Counted from the stretch's first letter, positions 8,165 to 18,084 are shown. The stretch: 55,805 nt of DNA from Amazonocrinis nigriterrae CENA67 (GCF_016056305.1 NZ_JAECZC010000098.1:1-55805); one strand, 5' to 3'. The notes: a model not told the origin generated them from the sequence alone. A program made the numbers and translations.

Positions 8165-8405
8165 CTGGGAAGCACTTGAAGCAATGGAAGATGAGGACAT
8201 TGATTACTCTGACATTCCGCCATTAACGGAAGAGTTTTTTGAAAAAGCTACTTTGAGAATTCCTGCGCCTCAAGCACAGCGATTAGTTGAGATTGATTCT
8301 GATGTTCTCAACTGGTTCCAAGCTCAAGGCGGAGGGTATAAAGCTTTAATTAACTCAGTCTTGCGTCGCTACATAGAAAACAGTGGTGAGCAGTCAGCAG
8401 TATAA
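8127..8405 (+). CDS. brnA: BrnA-type antitoxin, orphaned
   Basis: A 92-residue antitoxin with a variable acidic N-terminus (WEALEAMEDEDIDYSDIPPL). The conserved C-terminal core ATLRIPAPQAQRLVEIDSDV and GGGYKALINSVLRRYIE forms a ribbon-helix-helix-like fold that binds DNA and BrnT. Its toxin gene brnT survives only as a C-terminal stub overlapping its 5' end, so the antitoxin is orphaned. It may now be a solitary transcription regulator or a decaying gene. Confidence 0.85.
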   Translation: MSGKDFNKTSGTNWEALEAMEDEDIDYSDIPPLTEEFFEKATLRIPAPQAQRLVEIDSDVLNWFQAQGGGYKALINSVLRRYIENSGEQSAV

Positions 8406-8464
8406 CAATCGTTAGGTGGCTGAGGTTATCGGTAGTTGCTCCTCGGCACTTTGCTATATCAACC

Positions 8465-9382
8465 TTACTCTGAAGTAGTCAGCAACCTCCGAGCATGTGC
8501 TTGTTCGACGAAAGCCTTCACTGTTTGCAGATATTCTATATCACCAACCGTAGCTGTATTGTTATGTTCTGCATCTGGAACTAAAAACAGTGTTTTTGGT
8601 TCCGAAGCAGCAGCATAAAGTTTTTCGCTCATAAAAGACGGTATGGCAGAGTCAGCAGTACCGTGAATGAATAAAACTGGCATCTTCAACTGTGCTACTT
8701 TTTTAATAGACTCAAACCGCTGTGTCAGCAATAAATCGATGGGAAATATCCGAAACACATTGCGATAAGCTATTACTTCTCGAATCGAAGTAAAAGAACT
8801 TTCTACAATCAATCCGGCTGCTTCATTGAATTTGACTGCTAAATCAATAGCGATCGCACCTCCTAGAGAATGTCCATAAAGAAAAATCTCGCTGGCTGAA
8901 ATCTGTTGCTGTTGTACCAAGAAGTTCCAAGCTATCATGGCGTCTTGATAAACGCGCATTTCATTAGGAAATCTATCCTGAGCGCGACCATAACCTCGAT
9001 AATCAATCAATAAGACCGAAAATCCTAGTTGATAAAACCGATTAGCATGATGTATATTTGCGCCAACATTAATAGCGTTTCCGTGCAGATACAACAACAC
9101 TTTGGCATTGGGTTGGTTGTTCTGCATCCACCAACCGTGAATGTACTCCACTTTACCTGATTTGACCCGCACAGGCAGGTAAACCTCTTCGTATGGGAGA
9201 TTAAACAACTCTGGTGTCTTTTCAATGACACGGGAGGGATAGAAGATAAACCGAGGTTGCTGAATAAACAGAAATAGACAAATCGCCAAGTAAGCGATCG
9301 CTACAACTATCCCTACCAAAAGTAGTAGTTGCAACCATAATTGTGTTGCTATTTGCAGTTTGGCTACTGTCATGCAATACAT
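8465..9382 (-). CDS. Membrane-anchored alpha/beta hydrolase (ABHD13-like)
   Basis: A 305-residue serine hydrolase. One N-terminal membrane helix spans about residues 15-41. The catalytic triad can be read directly: Ser172 in GHSLGG, Asp244 in HGTADS and His273 in PDAEHNN. The oxyanion region is YLHGNAINVG (98-107), and YRGYGRAQ follows, as in the ABHD12/13 group of esterases and serine aminopeptidase-like proteins. The active domain should face one side of the plasma or thylakoid membrane. The substrate is unknown. Two ATGs (codons 1 and 4) are possible starts; neither has a strong ribosome site. The neighbours are unrelated. Confidence 0.88.
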   Translation of the reverse strand: MYCMTVAKLQIATQLWLQLLLLVGIVVAIAYLAICLFLFIQQPRFIFYPSRVIEKTPELFNLPYEEVYLPVRVKSGKVEYIHGWWMQNNQPNAKVLLYLHGNAINVGANIHHANRFYQLGFSVLLIDYRGYGRAQDRFPNEMRVYQDAMIAWNFLVQQQQISASEIFLYGHSLGGAIAIDLAVKFNEAAGLIVESSFTSIREVIAYRNVFRIFPIDLLLTQRFESIKKVAQLKMPVLFIHGTADSAIPSFMSEKLYAAASEPKTLFLVPDAEHNNTATVGDIEYLQTVKAFVEQAHARRLLTTSE

Positions 9383-9559
9383 TTTATACTTTTATCAGTA
9401 TTGAGAAATATGGTAATTATCTACTAACCAAGCGAGGTTAGTGATTTCAATTTAAAATTAAACTGATCAAAACAATTTACTATTTTAGTAACAATATTGA
9501 CCTTACTTAAGTATTATAACTACACCATTGTAAACATTAGTCAAGATTAGGAGAAGATT

Positions 9560-10396
9560 GTGAAGCCTTTAAATGAAGCTCAAGTTGAGCAACTGAAGGA
9601 AATAAGTAAATATTTACAACAAGTAAGACAAGAGAAATCTATACGTATAGAAGAAGTAGCTGCTAAAACACATATTAGACTGGCTTTCTTACAAGCTTTA
9701 GAAGCGGGGGAATTTGGAGAATTACCTGAGCCTGTTTACGTTCAAGGATTCATCCGTCGCTACGCAGATGTTTTAGGGTTGGATGGTGCTGCTTTAGCAA
9801 ACACTTTTGCAGTTAATATTATCCCTTCAGAAACCAATATCAGTGCCAACAATGATAGTCAAAAGTTAAACATCAAACCAAATATACACATACCTCTTTT
9901 CGTACCCTACATCTTATTATTAGTGCTTGCTTCTATCGGACTCATCTATGTACTCAATCCCAAACTGATAGTCGAATCGTTTGCTAAGCAACTGAATCAA
10001 GTATCTATTTCCAAACACAAAACAGCACCATCACCTGTAAGTTCGTCACCTCCAGTCGCATCCGTGGCAAAGCAACCAAACTCGGTATCTACTCCCAAAC
10101 AAGAAACAGTACCATCACCTGCACCTTCTCAAAGCACAGTCAATCAGAATGTTGAAGTCACTTTAGAACTTCAAGATACATCATGGTTAAGAGTGAAAGT
10201 GGATGGTAAAACTGAATTCGAGGGAGACTTAAAAAAGGGAGAACGAAGAACTTGGACAGCTAAAAAACAGTTGATTGTGCGTGCTGGTAATGCGGGTGCT
10301 GTTTTAATTAGTGTTAACAAGCAACCAGCAGCACCTTTAGGGAATCAAGGTGCTGTTAAGGAGGTTACATTTACTCCAGAAGTTAATGGTCAGTAG
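9560..10396 (+). CDS. RodZ-like HTH membrane protein (HTH_25 plus DUF4115)
   Basis: A 278-residue protein. The start is GTG 9560, with AGGAG 8 bases upstream. Residues 10-85 form a Cro-like helix-turn-helix domain (RIEEVAAKTHIRLAFLQALE, EPVYVQGFIRRYADVLGLD). Residues 112-135 are a single membrane helix. A Pro/Ser-rich linker follows, and residues 195-278 form the periplasmic DUF4115 beta domain (TSWLRVKVDGKTEFEGDL). This layout is that of RodZ, the MreB-binding cell-shape protein, although filamentous cyanobacterial homologues are not well studied. It is a single gene followed by tandem repeats. Confidence 0.85.
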   Translation: MKPLNEAQVEQLKEISKYLQQVRQEKSIRIEEVAAKTHIRLAFLQALEAGEFGELPEPVYVQGFIRRYADVLGLDGAALANTFAVNIIPSETNISANNDSQKLNIKPNIHIPLFVPYILLLVLASIGLIYVLNPKLIVESFAKQLNQVSISKHKTAPSPVSSSPPVASVAKQPNSVSTPKQETVPSPAPSQSTVNQNVEVTLELQDTSWLRVKVDGKTEFEGDLKKGERRTWTAKKQLIVRAGNAGAVLISVNKQPAAPLGNQGAVKEVTFTPEVNGQ

Positions 10397-10500
10397 TTAG
10401 TGGTCAGTTGTCAGTTGTCAGTTGTCAGTGGTCATTTTCTTTATCTCCCTCATCTCCCTTATCCCCCCTGCACCCCTGCTCAACTCAGCACTCAGCACTT
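10397..10500. repeat. Heptamer tandem repeat and pyrimidine-rich repeat
   Basis: Copies of TCAGTTG-type heptamers (10397-10433) lead into a pyrimidine-rich run built from CTCCCTCAT units, then CAGCACT units. The same two repeat types recur between genes, and twice inside genes, across the window. Confidence 0.85.
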
Positions 10501-11961
10501 CTAAGCAATTTGTGGCTGACGCAAATGCCAACTGGTGGATTGCTCGTAGGTGTAAGCTACCTGAAGTAATTGGTCTTCTCGTAGCACTTTGCCAATCAGC
10601 TGTAATCCAATTGGTAGACCGTTGTTGTCAAAACCACAGGGTACGCTTATACCTGGTAAACCAGCAAGATTTACGGGAATTGTCATCAAGTCCAGTAAGT
10701 ACATACTCAAGGGGTCAGTATTTTTTTCCCCTGCTTTAAAAGCTGTGGTGGGAACAGTAGGACAGGCTAAAACATCGACTTTCTTAAAAGCTCTTTCAAA
10801 GTCTTGCTTAATCAAGGTGCGGACTTTTTGGGCTTTTAGGTAGTAAGCATCATAATAGCCCGCAGAAAGGGCATAGGTGCCAATCATAATCCGGCGTTTG
10901 ACTTCTGGGCCAAAACCCTCGGCACGGGTACGATTGTACATTGACAGTAGATTGTCTGCACCAGGAGCGCGATAACCATATTTCACGCCATCGTAACGAG
11001 CTAAGTTAGCTGATGCTTCTGAGGGAGCGATGATGTAGTAGCTAGGTACGCCGTAACGGAAGTTAGGACAGGAAATTATATGAATTTCGGCTCCCAAACT
11101 TTGCAATTGATCAATTGCTTTGGTGACAGCTTGTTCTACAACAGAGTCCAAACCTTCACCAAAAGTCTCTTTGATAATTCCAATTCGCAACTTACCTCTG
11201 GCTTTAAAGTCTGGTTTTAAGGTGGCGGCGTAGTCAGGAATTTTAACTTTGAGGCTGGTGGAGTCTTTGGGGTCGTAACCTGCGATCGCACTTAATAATA
11301 TTGCCACATCTTCTACTGTGCGTCCAAATGGGCCAATTTGATCCAAAGATGAAGCGAAAGCCACTAAGCCATAACGCGAAACTAAGCCATAAGTCGGTTT
11401 TATCCCCACAACTCCACAGAAAGATGCAGGTTGTCTGATGGAACCGCCAGTGTCTGAACCAATGGAAACTACACATTCTTGGGCCGCCACCGCCGCCGCA
11501 GAACCTCCAGAAGAACCACCAGGAACCCGTGATAAATCCCAGGGATTTCCTGTAACTTGGTAAGCAGAGTTTTCTGTGGAACCACCCATTGCAAACTCAT
11601 CTAAATTGGTTTTGCCTACCGTCACCGCGCCTGCGTCTAGTAGTTTTTGTGTCACTGTGGATTCATAAGGGGGCACAAAATTTTCTAAAATCCGGGAGGC
11701 GCAAGTGGTGGGAATTCCTTTGGTACACAGATTATCTTTAATGCCAATGGGGATACCTGCTAGTAGCCCAATTTCTTCTCCAGCAGCGATTTTTGCATCT
11801 ACAGCACGAGCCTGTTCTAATGCCTGTTGTGCTGTCACATGCAAGAAACTGTGTAATTTTGGCTCTAACGCTTGAATGCGGTCTAAAGCTTCTTGTGTTA
11901 TTTCAACGGCAGAACGTTCTTTTTTGGTTAGCTGTTCGTGCAACTCGCGGATGGATGCCAT
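10501..11961 (-). CDS. gatA: GatA, Glu-tRNA(Gln)/Asp-tRNA(Asn) amidotransferase subunit A
   Basis: The glutaminase subunit of the GatCAB complex, which turns misacylated Glu-tRNA(Gln) into Gln-tRNA(Gln), an essential route in cyanobacteria. It has 486 residues, the normal length. The amidase-signature Ser-Ser-Lys triad is readable as Lys75 (GIPIGIKDN), Ser150 ([14 protein letters not shown]) and Ser174 ([10 protein letters not shown]). [12 protein letters not shown] and the substrate-channel region follow as expected. It is a lone gene here; gatB and gatC are not in the window. The start is ATG 11961 ([11 protein letters not shown]). Confidence 0.97.
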   Translation of the reverse strand: MASIRELHEQLTKKERSAVEITQEALDRIQALEPKLHSFLHVTAQQALEQARAVDAKIAAGEEIGLLAGIPIGIKDNLCTKGIPTTCASRILENFVPPYESTVTQKLLDAGAVTVGKTNLDEFAMGGSTENSAYQVTGNPWDLSRVPGGSSGGSAAAVAAQECVVSIGSDTGGSIRQPASFCGVVGIKPTYGLVSRYGLVAFASSLDQIGPFGRTVEDVAILLSAIAGYDPKDSTSLKVKIPDYAATLKPDFKARGKLRIGIIKETFGEGLDSVVEQAVTKAIDQLQSLGAEIHIISCPNFRYGVPSYYIIAPSEASANLARYDGVKYGYRAPGADNLLSMYNRTRAEGFGPEVKRRIMIGTYALSAGYYDAYYLKAQKVRTLIKQDFERAFKKVDVLACPTVPTTAFKAGEKNTDPLSMYLLDLMTIPVNLAGLPGISVPCGFDNNGLPIGLQLIGKVLREDQLLQVAYTYEQSTSWHLRQPQIA

Positions 11962-12539
11962 GATTGCTCTCTTTGTGACTCAAGTCATTGATTTTAGTAC
12001 ATATTAAAGGTGAATGGGTAATTGAAAATTGGGAATTGGGCATGGGGAATTGGGCATGGGGCATTGTGCTTTATTCTCTTGTCGCCGATTTTTATTGCTG
12101 ATTTTGGTTATTCTCGTGTATAAGGCTAGTAGTGTTAGTTCGACAGTGGAGTTTGTATTATGGGCATTGTTCAGCACATAATTGTACTGATTCTAGCAAT
12201 TCAGTACTTATGCAACTGGCACAATAAATAAACGTGAGTTCGACAGATTTAAAAGACCCCTCTCCAAACCTCTCTCCTTTCAGGGGAGAGGCTTAAAAAC
12301 CTTAATTTTTCGTTCTTTATCAGGAATTTCAAAGCCCCTCTCCGATGCGGAGAGGGGTTGGGGAGAGGTTCATCGAACTCACACTAAATAAAGGCTAAAA
12401 TTGTCAACAGTCCACAGTCAATTGTCAAAAATTAAGCTTTTTTAGACTATTGACTATTGACAGCCTCAACTACAAATTTATGAATCTTGTGTAAGACCTA
12501 ATATTAACTGATTATACAATTTTTTGGAGTTTGGGAAAC
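11962..12539. other. Repeat-filled intergenic region
   Basis: No gene. It contains GGGAATTGGGCATG-type repeats (about 12010-12065), a dispersed palindromic element (12233-12383) and the leader of the dnaE half gene. Confidence 0.7.
12233..12383. repeat. Dispersed palindromic element, copy 1 (MITE-like)
   Basis: A 151-base unit bounded by CGTGAGTTCG and CGAACTCACA. Inside are CCCTCTCC/GGAGAGGGG hairpins and a central TTTTTCGTTC. A second copy with the same ends, central motif and hairpins lies at 44206-44348. It has no coding capacity. The design fits a MITE or other mobilised palindromic repeat. Confidence 0.7.
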
Positions 12540-13922
12540 ATGGTTAAAATAATTTCTCGTAAATATGTAGGCACAGAAAATGTTTATGATATTGGGGTTG
12601 AGTGTGACCATAATTTTGCTATTAAAAATGGGTTGGTAGCTTCTAATTGTTTTAATAAATCCCATTCGACTGCCTATGGTTATGTTACCTATCAAACTGC
12701 ATATTTAAAAGCTAATTATCCATTAGAATACATGGCGGCGCTGTTAACAGCTAACAGTGGCGATACCGATAAAGTGCAGAAATATATTAATAACTGCATG
12801 AGTATGGGTATTCAAATAGAGCCGCCAGATATTAATCGTTCTGGGCTAGATTTTACCCCGGTGGCAGGCAAGATTTTGTTTGGATTTTCAGCAGTACGGA
12901 ATGTGGGACAGAATGCGATCGCCTGTATTTTGTCAGCGAGAAATGAGGGAGGGGAGTTTACATCACTTGCCAATTTCTGCGATCGCGTTGATCTGCGTGC
13001 TGTTAACCGCCGGACTTTAGAGTCTTTAATTTCCTGTGGAGCTTTTGACAAACTCGAAGCCAATCGCCATCAGTTAATCAAAGACCTCGAACTGGTATAT
13101 GAATGGGCGCAATCTCGTGCTAAAGATAGAGCGATCGGTCAGGGAAACCTCTTTGATTTATTAGGGGGATTTTCTATTACTAATAGTAATAAAACAAAAA
13201 ATGATACTTATGATTCTGCTCCTAAAGCTCAGCCTGTGCCTGATTATCTACCACAAGACAAGTTGCGAATGGAAAAAGAATTGTTGGGTTTATATGTATC
13301 AGATCATCCGCTAAAATCATTAAATCCAACAGCAAAACTTTTAAACCCGATTAATCTTTCACAACTTAGCGAACAAAGGGAAGACACAAAACTGTGTGCG
13401 GTTGTCATGCTGAATTTTGTGAAAAAAGTGATGACCAAGAAAGGTGATGCAATGGCTATTTTGCAAATTGAAGATTTAACTGCACAATCGGAAGCAGTAG
13501 TATTTCCTAAAACTTATGAGCGGATCAGTTCAATACTCGCAGTTGACACCAGATTAATTATTTGGGGAAAAGTAGACCGCAGAGACGATCAAACTCAATT
13601 GATAGTTGAAGATGCAGAACCAGTGGAAACAGTACAAATGGTGACGGTGGAACTTCATCCCCAAGATGTAGCTGACATCAGCAAACTGGATTACTTAAAA
13701 AGTATTTTACAAAAACATACAGGGGATAAAGAAAAAGCTAAAATGCCGGTGATTGGCATTGTACAAAATGAAAATTCACGTAAATTAGTTCGTTTAGGTT
13801 GGCAATTTTGCGTGCAAGATTCTGGGATAGCTGTTCATGAACTAAAAAAGGCCAGTTTTAATGCTGATTTAAAACCCCTAGTTAACGAGAGTTTGACAGA
13901 ACTAAAAAACGACAAAAGGTAG
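12540..13922 (+). CDS. dnaE: DNA polymerase III alpha, C-terminal half with split intein IntC
   Basis: Residues 1-36 (MVKIISRKYVG to GLVASN) are the C-terminal part of the DnaE split intein. It has the block with VYDIGVECDHNF and ends in Ala-Ser-Asn, followed by the extein Cys-Phe-Asn. The other half, with its own N-terminal intein piece, must be encoded elsewhere; the two join by protein trans-splicing to give replicative polymerase. The extein continues with KSHSTAYGYVTYQTAYLKAN and an OB-fold region (LCAVVMLNFVKKVMTKKGD). The start is ATG 12540 with GGAG 10 bases upstream; an in-frame TTG nine bases earlier is rejected because it would extend the intein. It has 460 residues, normal for such halves. 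Confidence 0.97.
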   Translation: MVKIISRKYVGTENVYDIGVECDHNFAIKNGLVASNCFNKSHSTAYGYVTYQTAYLKANYPLEYMAALLTANSGDTDKVQKYINNCMSMGIQIEPPDINRSGLDFTPVAGKILFGFSAVRNVGQNAIACILSARNEGGEFTSLANFCDRVDLRAVNRRTLESLISCGAFDKLEANRHQLIKDLELVYEWAQSRAKDRAIGQGNLFDLLGGFSITNSNKTKNDTYDSAPKAQPVPDYLPQDKLRMEKELLGLYVSDHPLKSLNPTAKLLNPINLSQLSEQREDTKLCAVVMLNFVKKVMTKKGDAMAILQIEDLTAQSEAVVFPKTYERISSILAVDTRLIIWGKVDRRDDQTQLIVEDAEPVETVQMVTVELHPQDVADISKLDYLKSILQKHTGDKEKAKMPVIGIVQNENSRKLVRLGWQFCVQDSGIAVHELKKASFNADLKPLVNESLTELKNDKR

Positions 13923-14449
13923 TGCGGGGCAATCTTTACCAACCATCATATTAAATAAAGCGTTTAATAAGCAATTGGAAAATATTTTGATACAGGCTGG
14001 CTGGTGGTATTCTGCAAAAAGTCGCTGAACCCTCTTCGAGGGAACGCAAACACCTTTGGTGAACGAGAAAGCTTGGACAACCCATCTACCTTTTTTAATA
14101 TTAAATGCATCTTCATGAAAAATTAGTATTAGACGCTTGGTAGACGCGATCGCAAAGCGTTTGCAAAATAGAAGTTTCCAACAAAAACTTGGCTAAATTA
14201 AAGCCACCGCTTTCCTCAATCAAGTAATCGGCCTAACTGGTAGCAACCTCAAGAATATCGCATTTATACTTAAGTTATTTTAAAATTTAAGTATATTTTT
14301 AAGGCTGTTACCAATGGTATATATCCGTATCAATATTGAACTTTCATCATTTTTAGTTACTTCTGCGGATGCTCCTTTCACAAAATAAATGGTATCTTTT
14401 TATGCCAAGGGGACTCGGATAAAAAGTCAGGGTAAGGAGTTAGAACTTG
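13923..14449. other. No gene recognised
   Basis: About 520 bases without a convincing frame. It includes one HIP1-type site and a possible leader with AAGGAG for the next gene. No RNA or element is recognised. Confidence 0.6.
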
Positions 14450-14995
14450 ATGATTGCAAACGATTTATATCAATTTGTTTCTTATTGTAAAAAAATTCAA
14501 CCTCAAACTCAGCAAGATATTAAACAATTTTTTGAGGGAGTTTTGCTTTTTCCCTATGACAATGAACTTCTATTACAAGCTTATTTATTTTTGAATATTA
14601 AATCATTGTTTCCTTATTGTCATGAATTGTTGTTATTTGAAAAATCTCCAATTGCCGATTATACAGATTTAGGTAAATGTGATTTTGTCTACCTGACATT
14701 GAAAGGCAATCTATTTTTAATAGAAACTAAATTTATTGATACAGTAGCAAAAGGAGCAACAGAAAGAAAAAGAAGAAATAAGCATAGAAATAAAGTGTTT
14801 GAGCAAGTTATTACCTTGAAAAATAGATTTAGTGAATATTGGGATATTAGGCTTGATCAATTAGAATGTGGCGTTTTTACAACAGATCCAGAAGTTGACT
14901 GGCGAGGAAATGGTGTTAATGTCGTAACTCAATCAATAACCATAGAAAATCTTGAAAGATGGCGTAAGAATTATAGAAAAAATAACTATACTTGA
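14450..14995 (+). CDS. PD-(D/E)XK-like nuclease-fold protein, lone
   Basis: A 181-residue protein. The start is ATG 14450, with AAGGAG about 10 bases upstream; a TTG one codon earlier is ignored. The core DFVYLTLKGNLFLIETKF supplies Asp78 and Glu92-Thr-Lys94, the D-ExK metal site of the restriction-endonuclease fold. A later helix with Gln (KVFEQVITLKNRF, near 119) is also typical. The gene is AT-rich compared with its neighbours, which suggests transfer. No methylase or specificity gene is nearby. It could be a defence or repair nuclease or an uncharacterised cyanobacterial family; the fold call rests on the motif only. Confidence 0.6.
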   Translation: MIANDLYQFVSYCKKIQPQTQQDIKQFFEGVLLFPYDNELLLQAYLFLNIKSLFPYCHELLLFEKSPIADYTDLGKCDFVYLTLKGNLFLIETKFIDTVAKGATERKRRNKHRNKVFEQVITLKNRFSEYWDIRLDQLECGVFTTDPEVDWRGNGVNVVTQSITIENLERWRKNYRKNNYT

Positions 14996-15051
14996 AAAAT
15001 TACACAATCCTATAAAATTACATACCAAGTTCAAGTTTGAACAAAACAAAC

Positions 15052-15084
15052 AAAAACGCCCCCCGTTTCCGGGGGGCGTTTTTT
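15052..15084 (-). terminator. Strong Rho-independent terminator of psbA
   Basis: An 11-bp GC-rich stem (AACGCCCCCCG with its complement) around TTTC, flanked by T runs. It lies just downstream of the psbA stop codon. Confidence 0.95.
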
Positions 15085-15104
15085 ATTGGGCTAAGACTTG
15101 ATTA

Positions 15105-16187
15105 TTAGCCGTTGATAGCAGGAGCGCTCATTGCAACAGGAGCAACTTCACCAGCAGCCAAGTCTAAGGGGAAGTTGTGAGCGTTACGCTCGTGCATTAC
15201 TTCCATACCCAAGTTAGCGCGGTTGATGATGTCAGCCCAGGTGCTGATGACGCGACCTTGGGAGTCAATCACTGATTGGTTGAAGTTGAAACCGTTCAAG
15301 TTGAACGCCATGGTGCTGACACCCAGTGCGGTAAACCAAATACCCACTACAGGCCAAGCAGCCAAGAAGAAGTGCAAGGAACGGCTGTTGTTGAATGAAG
15401 CGTATTGGAAGATCAAACGACCGAAGTAACCGTGTGCTGCAACGATGTTGTAGGTTTCTTCTTCTTGACCGAATTTGTAACCGTAGTTTTGAGATTCGGT
15501 TTCGGTTGTTTCACGAACCAAGGAGGAAGTTACCAAAGAACCGTGCATTGCACTGAACAAGCTTCCGCCAAATACACCAGCCACACCTAACATGTGGAAG
15601 GGGTGCATCAGGATGTTGTGTTCTGCTTGGAACACGATCATGAAGTTGAAGGTTCCGGAGATACCCAAGGGCATACCGTCAGAGAAAGAACCTTGACCGA
15701 TGGGGTAGATCAAAAATACTGCGGTAGCTGATGCCAAAGGCGCTGAGTAAGCTACGCAGATCCAAGGACGCATACCCAAACGGTAAGATAGTTCCCACTG
15801 ACGACCTAGGTAGCAAGCGCAACCGATCAAGAAGTGGAAAATTACCAATTGGTATGGGCCACCGTTGTACAACCACTCATCTAAGGAAGCTGCTTCCCAG
15901 ATGGGGTAGAAGTGCAAACCGATAGCGTTGGAAGAAGGAACAACTGCACCAGAGATGATGTTGTTTCCGTAGATTAAAGAACCTGCAACAGGCTCACGGA
16001 TACCATCGATGTCTACTGGAGGAGCAGCGATGAAGGCGATTACGAAGCAAACGGTAGCAGCTAGCAAGGTTGGAATCATCAACACGCCGAACCAACCGAC
16101 ATAAATCCGGTTTTCGGTGCTGGTGATCCAGTTGCAGAACCGCTCCCATACGTTAGCGCTTTCGCGTCTTTGTAAGGTTGTGGTCAT
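15105..16187 (-). CDS. psbA: PsbA, photosystem II D1 protein
   Basis: The D1 reaction-centre protein binds the Mn cluster, P680 chlorophylls, pheophytin and QB. It has 360 residues with the usual five membrane helices. Gln130 ([19 protein letters not shown]) marks the low-light-type D1 form rather than the Glu130 high-light form. Gly80, Phe158 and Thr286 match ordinary D1 and not the D1-prime form. The C-terminus HNFPLDLA is followed by a 16-residue extension that CtpA removes after Ala344. It is a single-gene unit with a strong terminator. Cyanobacteria carry several psbA copies; only one is here. Confidence 0.98.
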   Translation of the reverse strand: MTTTLQRRESANVWERFCNWITSTENRIYVGWFGVLMIPTLLAATVCFVIAFIAAPPVDIDGIREPVAGSLIYGNNIISGAVVPSSNAIGLHFYPIWEAASLDEWLYNGGPYQLVIFHFLIGCACYLGRQWELSYRLGMRPWICVAYSAPLASATAVFLIYPIGQGSFSDGMPLGISGTFNFMIVFQAEHNILMHPFHMLGVAGVFGGSLFSAMHGSLVTSSLVRETTETESQNYGYKFGQEEETYNIVAAHGYFGRLIFQYASFNNSRSLHFFLAAWPVVGIWFTALGVSTMAFNLNGFNFNQSVIDSQGRVISTWADIINRANLGMEVMHERNAHNFPLDLAAGEVAPVAMSAPAING

Positions 16188-16224
16188 TTTTGGATGATTG
16201 CTGTAAATGTTGCTAATAAATTTT

Positions 16225-16246
16225 GCGTACCTAATTATTTGTACGC
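16225..16246. promoter_or_regulatory. Inverted repeat in the psbA leader
   Basis: GCGTAC at 16225-16230 and GTACGC at 16241-16246 form a perfect 6-bp inverted repeat with a 10-base loop, about 40 bases upstream of the psbA start. It could be a leader hairpin affecting mRNA stability or a protein site. No experiment supports either role. Confidence 0.35.
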
Positions 16247-16384
16247 ACTCATAAACTTAACATGTATTTACGTTAAAAATACTATCAATTGTTTAATATT
16301 TCTTATCAATATGATTTGATTTACTTATCTAACGACTAAAGCAAAGCTACACGGTAGTTTGGATAATTCACGAATTGCCACTAC

Positions 16385-17881
16385 TTAAAATGCAAAGTAG
16401 ATATGAGGCGCTCCTTGAGGAGCTAATAACCAAACAGCATATAGACATAAGGGCACAAAAACAAGCTTCACAGGCCAGTTCAGATCTAACTTCAGCCTGC
16501 CTTTGAAGCCATATACCATACCCATTAATGCAGCTAAAATTATCAGTAAGCAAGCAAGTTGGTATTGGCTCATATTCAAGGCTTCAACATAAACCTTTTG
16601 AGCAAACTGTTGATCGCCAGAATAACCCCACAGGTGCTGAATTACCCAAGAGGAGTCTTGGAAGTTGGTTAGACGGAACCAGATCCAAGAGGTAAAAACC
16701 ATCAACTGAGTCAACAGCCAAGCTACAACTATACCTAAAGGATTTTGCCAGAAATGTTCTAAATGTTCATAGCGATCGCTCATCGCATCTGCGAGTCGAT
16801 GAACCCCCAAAGCCAAACCGTGGTATGTTCCCCAAACTACAAAATTCCAGGAAGAGCCATGCCAAATGCCAGCAATTAGCATCACAATAAATAAATTCCA
16901 GCAGGTACGAGTCAAGCCTCGACGGGAACCACCCAAAGGAAAGTACAGATAATTACGCAACCAATCTCCCAAAGTCATGTGCCAGCGCCGCCAAAACTCT
17001 GCAATACTGGTGCTGAAGTATGGGAAGTCGAAATTCTCTGGCAATACCAAGCCGAATAGCAAAGCACTACCACGAGCCATATCTACGTAACCACTAAAAT
17101 CAAAATATAACTGCAAACCATAAGCAAATGTAGCTAGCCATAAATCACCACTACCTGCGCGTTGCAAGTTACCAAAACATAAATCAACAAATATTCCTAA
17201 ATTATCAGCCAAAATACTTTTTTTGACAGCGCCCCTAGCAAATAACCAAAGCCCTTCGGCGACTTTCTCAGATGTCGGCAAATGTAGAGTATTAAATTGA
17301 TTGGCTAAATTATGGTAACGAGTAATCGGCCCTGAAATCAGTTTGGCAAAAAATAATTTGTAACTAGCAAATTTGATAAATTTATCAGTTGCAGGCGCAC
17401 CGCGATATACATCTACTAAATAGGCAATGCACTCAAAGGTGAAAAAGGAAATTCCCAAAGGGAGAAACGATTTAGAAGAGGCATCTGCTTGGTTGATTTG
17501 AATATGAAAAATAATTTGTAATAAAGCAGGTAGATACTTAAATACTAATAACAGTACAACATTTAAAGTTACGCCAAACCACATCAGTTTAAGGCGGCGG
17601 CGATTCCAGTCAGCTTGAGCATACTGCCATTCTTCGTTAGAAATTTGCCAATCAAGGGAATGTTTTCCTGGAGAGGTGTTTTTACCAATTTCCCGCCCCA
17701 AACGAAAGTTAATAAAAGTTAGTGCTAATAGTAGTGGTAGGTACTGGATTTGTAAAGATACGTAGAACACAAGGCTGGCAATCAGCAATGTCCACAGCCG
17801 TAACTTTTGAACTGCAAAAGACCAATAAATTGCCAGAACACTTAGTAAGAATAATCCGTAGGATATTGATATAAAATTCAT
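16385..17881 (-). CDS. MBOAT O-acyltransferase, AlgI-like
   Basis: A 498-residue integral membrane protein of the MBOAT family, similar to alginate O-acetyltransferase AlgI. Such proteins move acyl groups from the cytoplasm to exported polysaccharide or cell-wall polymers. Key marks are SYGLFLL at the N-terminus, LPLGISFFTFECIAYLVDVY, FWRRWHMTLGDWLRNYLYFP, and the catalytic-His block IAGIWHGSSWNFVVWGTYHG. Many hydrophobic helices cover the length. The DUF1574 protein gene lies 200 bases upstream on the same strand and is a likely partner in transferring the group. The acceptor sugar is unknown. Confidence 0.9.
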   Translation of the reverse strand: MNFISISYGLFLLSVLAIYWSFAVQKLRLWTLLIASLVFYVSLQIQYLPLLLALTFINFRLGREIGKNTSPGKHSLDWQISNEEWQYAQADWNRRRLKLMWFGVTLNVVLLLVFKYLPALLQIIFHIQINQADASSKSFLPLGISFFTFECIAYLVDVYRGAPATDKFIKFASYKLFFAKLISGPITRYHNLANQFNTLHLPTSEKVAEGLWLFARGAVKKSILADNLGIFVDLCFGNLQRAGSGDLWLATFAYGLQLYFDFSGYVDMARGSALLFGLVLPENFDFPYFSTSIAEFWRRWHMTLGDWLRNYLYFPLGGSRRGLTRTCWNLFIVMLIAGIWHGSSWNFVVWGTYHGLALGVHRLADAMSDRYEHLEHFWQNPLGIVVAWLLTQLMVFTSWIWFRLTNFQDSSWVIQHLWGYSGDQQFAQKVYVEALNMSQYQLACLLIILAALMGMVYGFKGRLKLDLNWPVKLVFVPLCLYAVWLLAPQGAPHIYFAF

Positions 17882-18050
17882 TTTTTAGTTAATTGTCAGT
17901 GGTAAGTGGTCAGTTGTTATAAATTCGGTCTATGAAGTTACTTTGAAGTGTTATTAAACGAACCACAAAGTACACAAAAAAACAAAAAAAAAGAATCGAA
18001 GTCCGGTGTCAGCTAAGAAATAATTATTCTTGGTAGTCAGTGAAGAAAAA

Positions 18051-18083
18051 ACAACTGACGACTGACAACTGACAACTGACTAC
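18051..18083. repeat. Heptamer tandem repeat (ACAACTG type)
   Basis: Tandem CAACTGA units lie between the DUF1574 gene and the AlgI-like gene. They are part of the same repeat class seen elsewhere in the window. Confidence 0.8.
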
Positions 18084-18084
18084 T

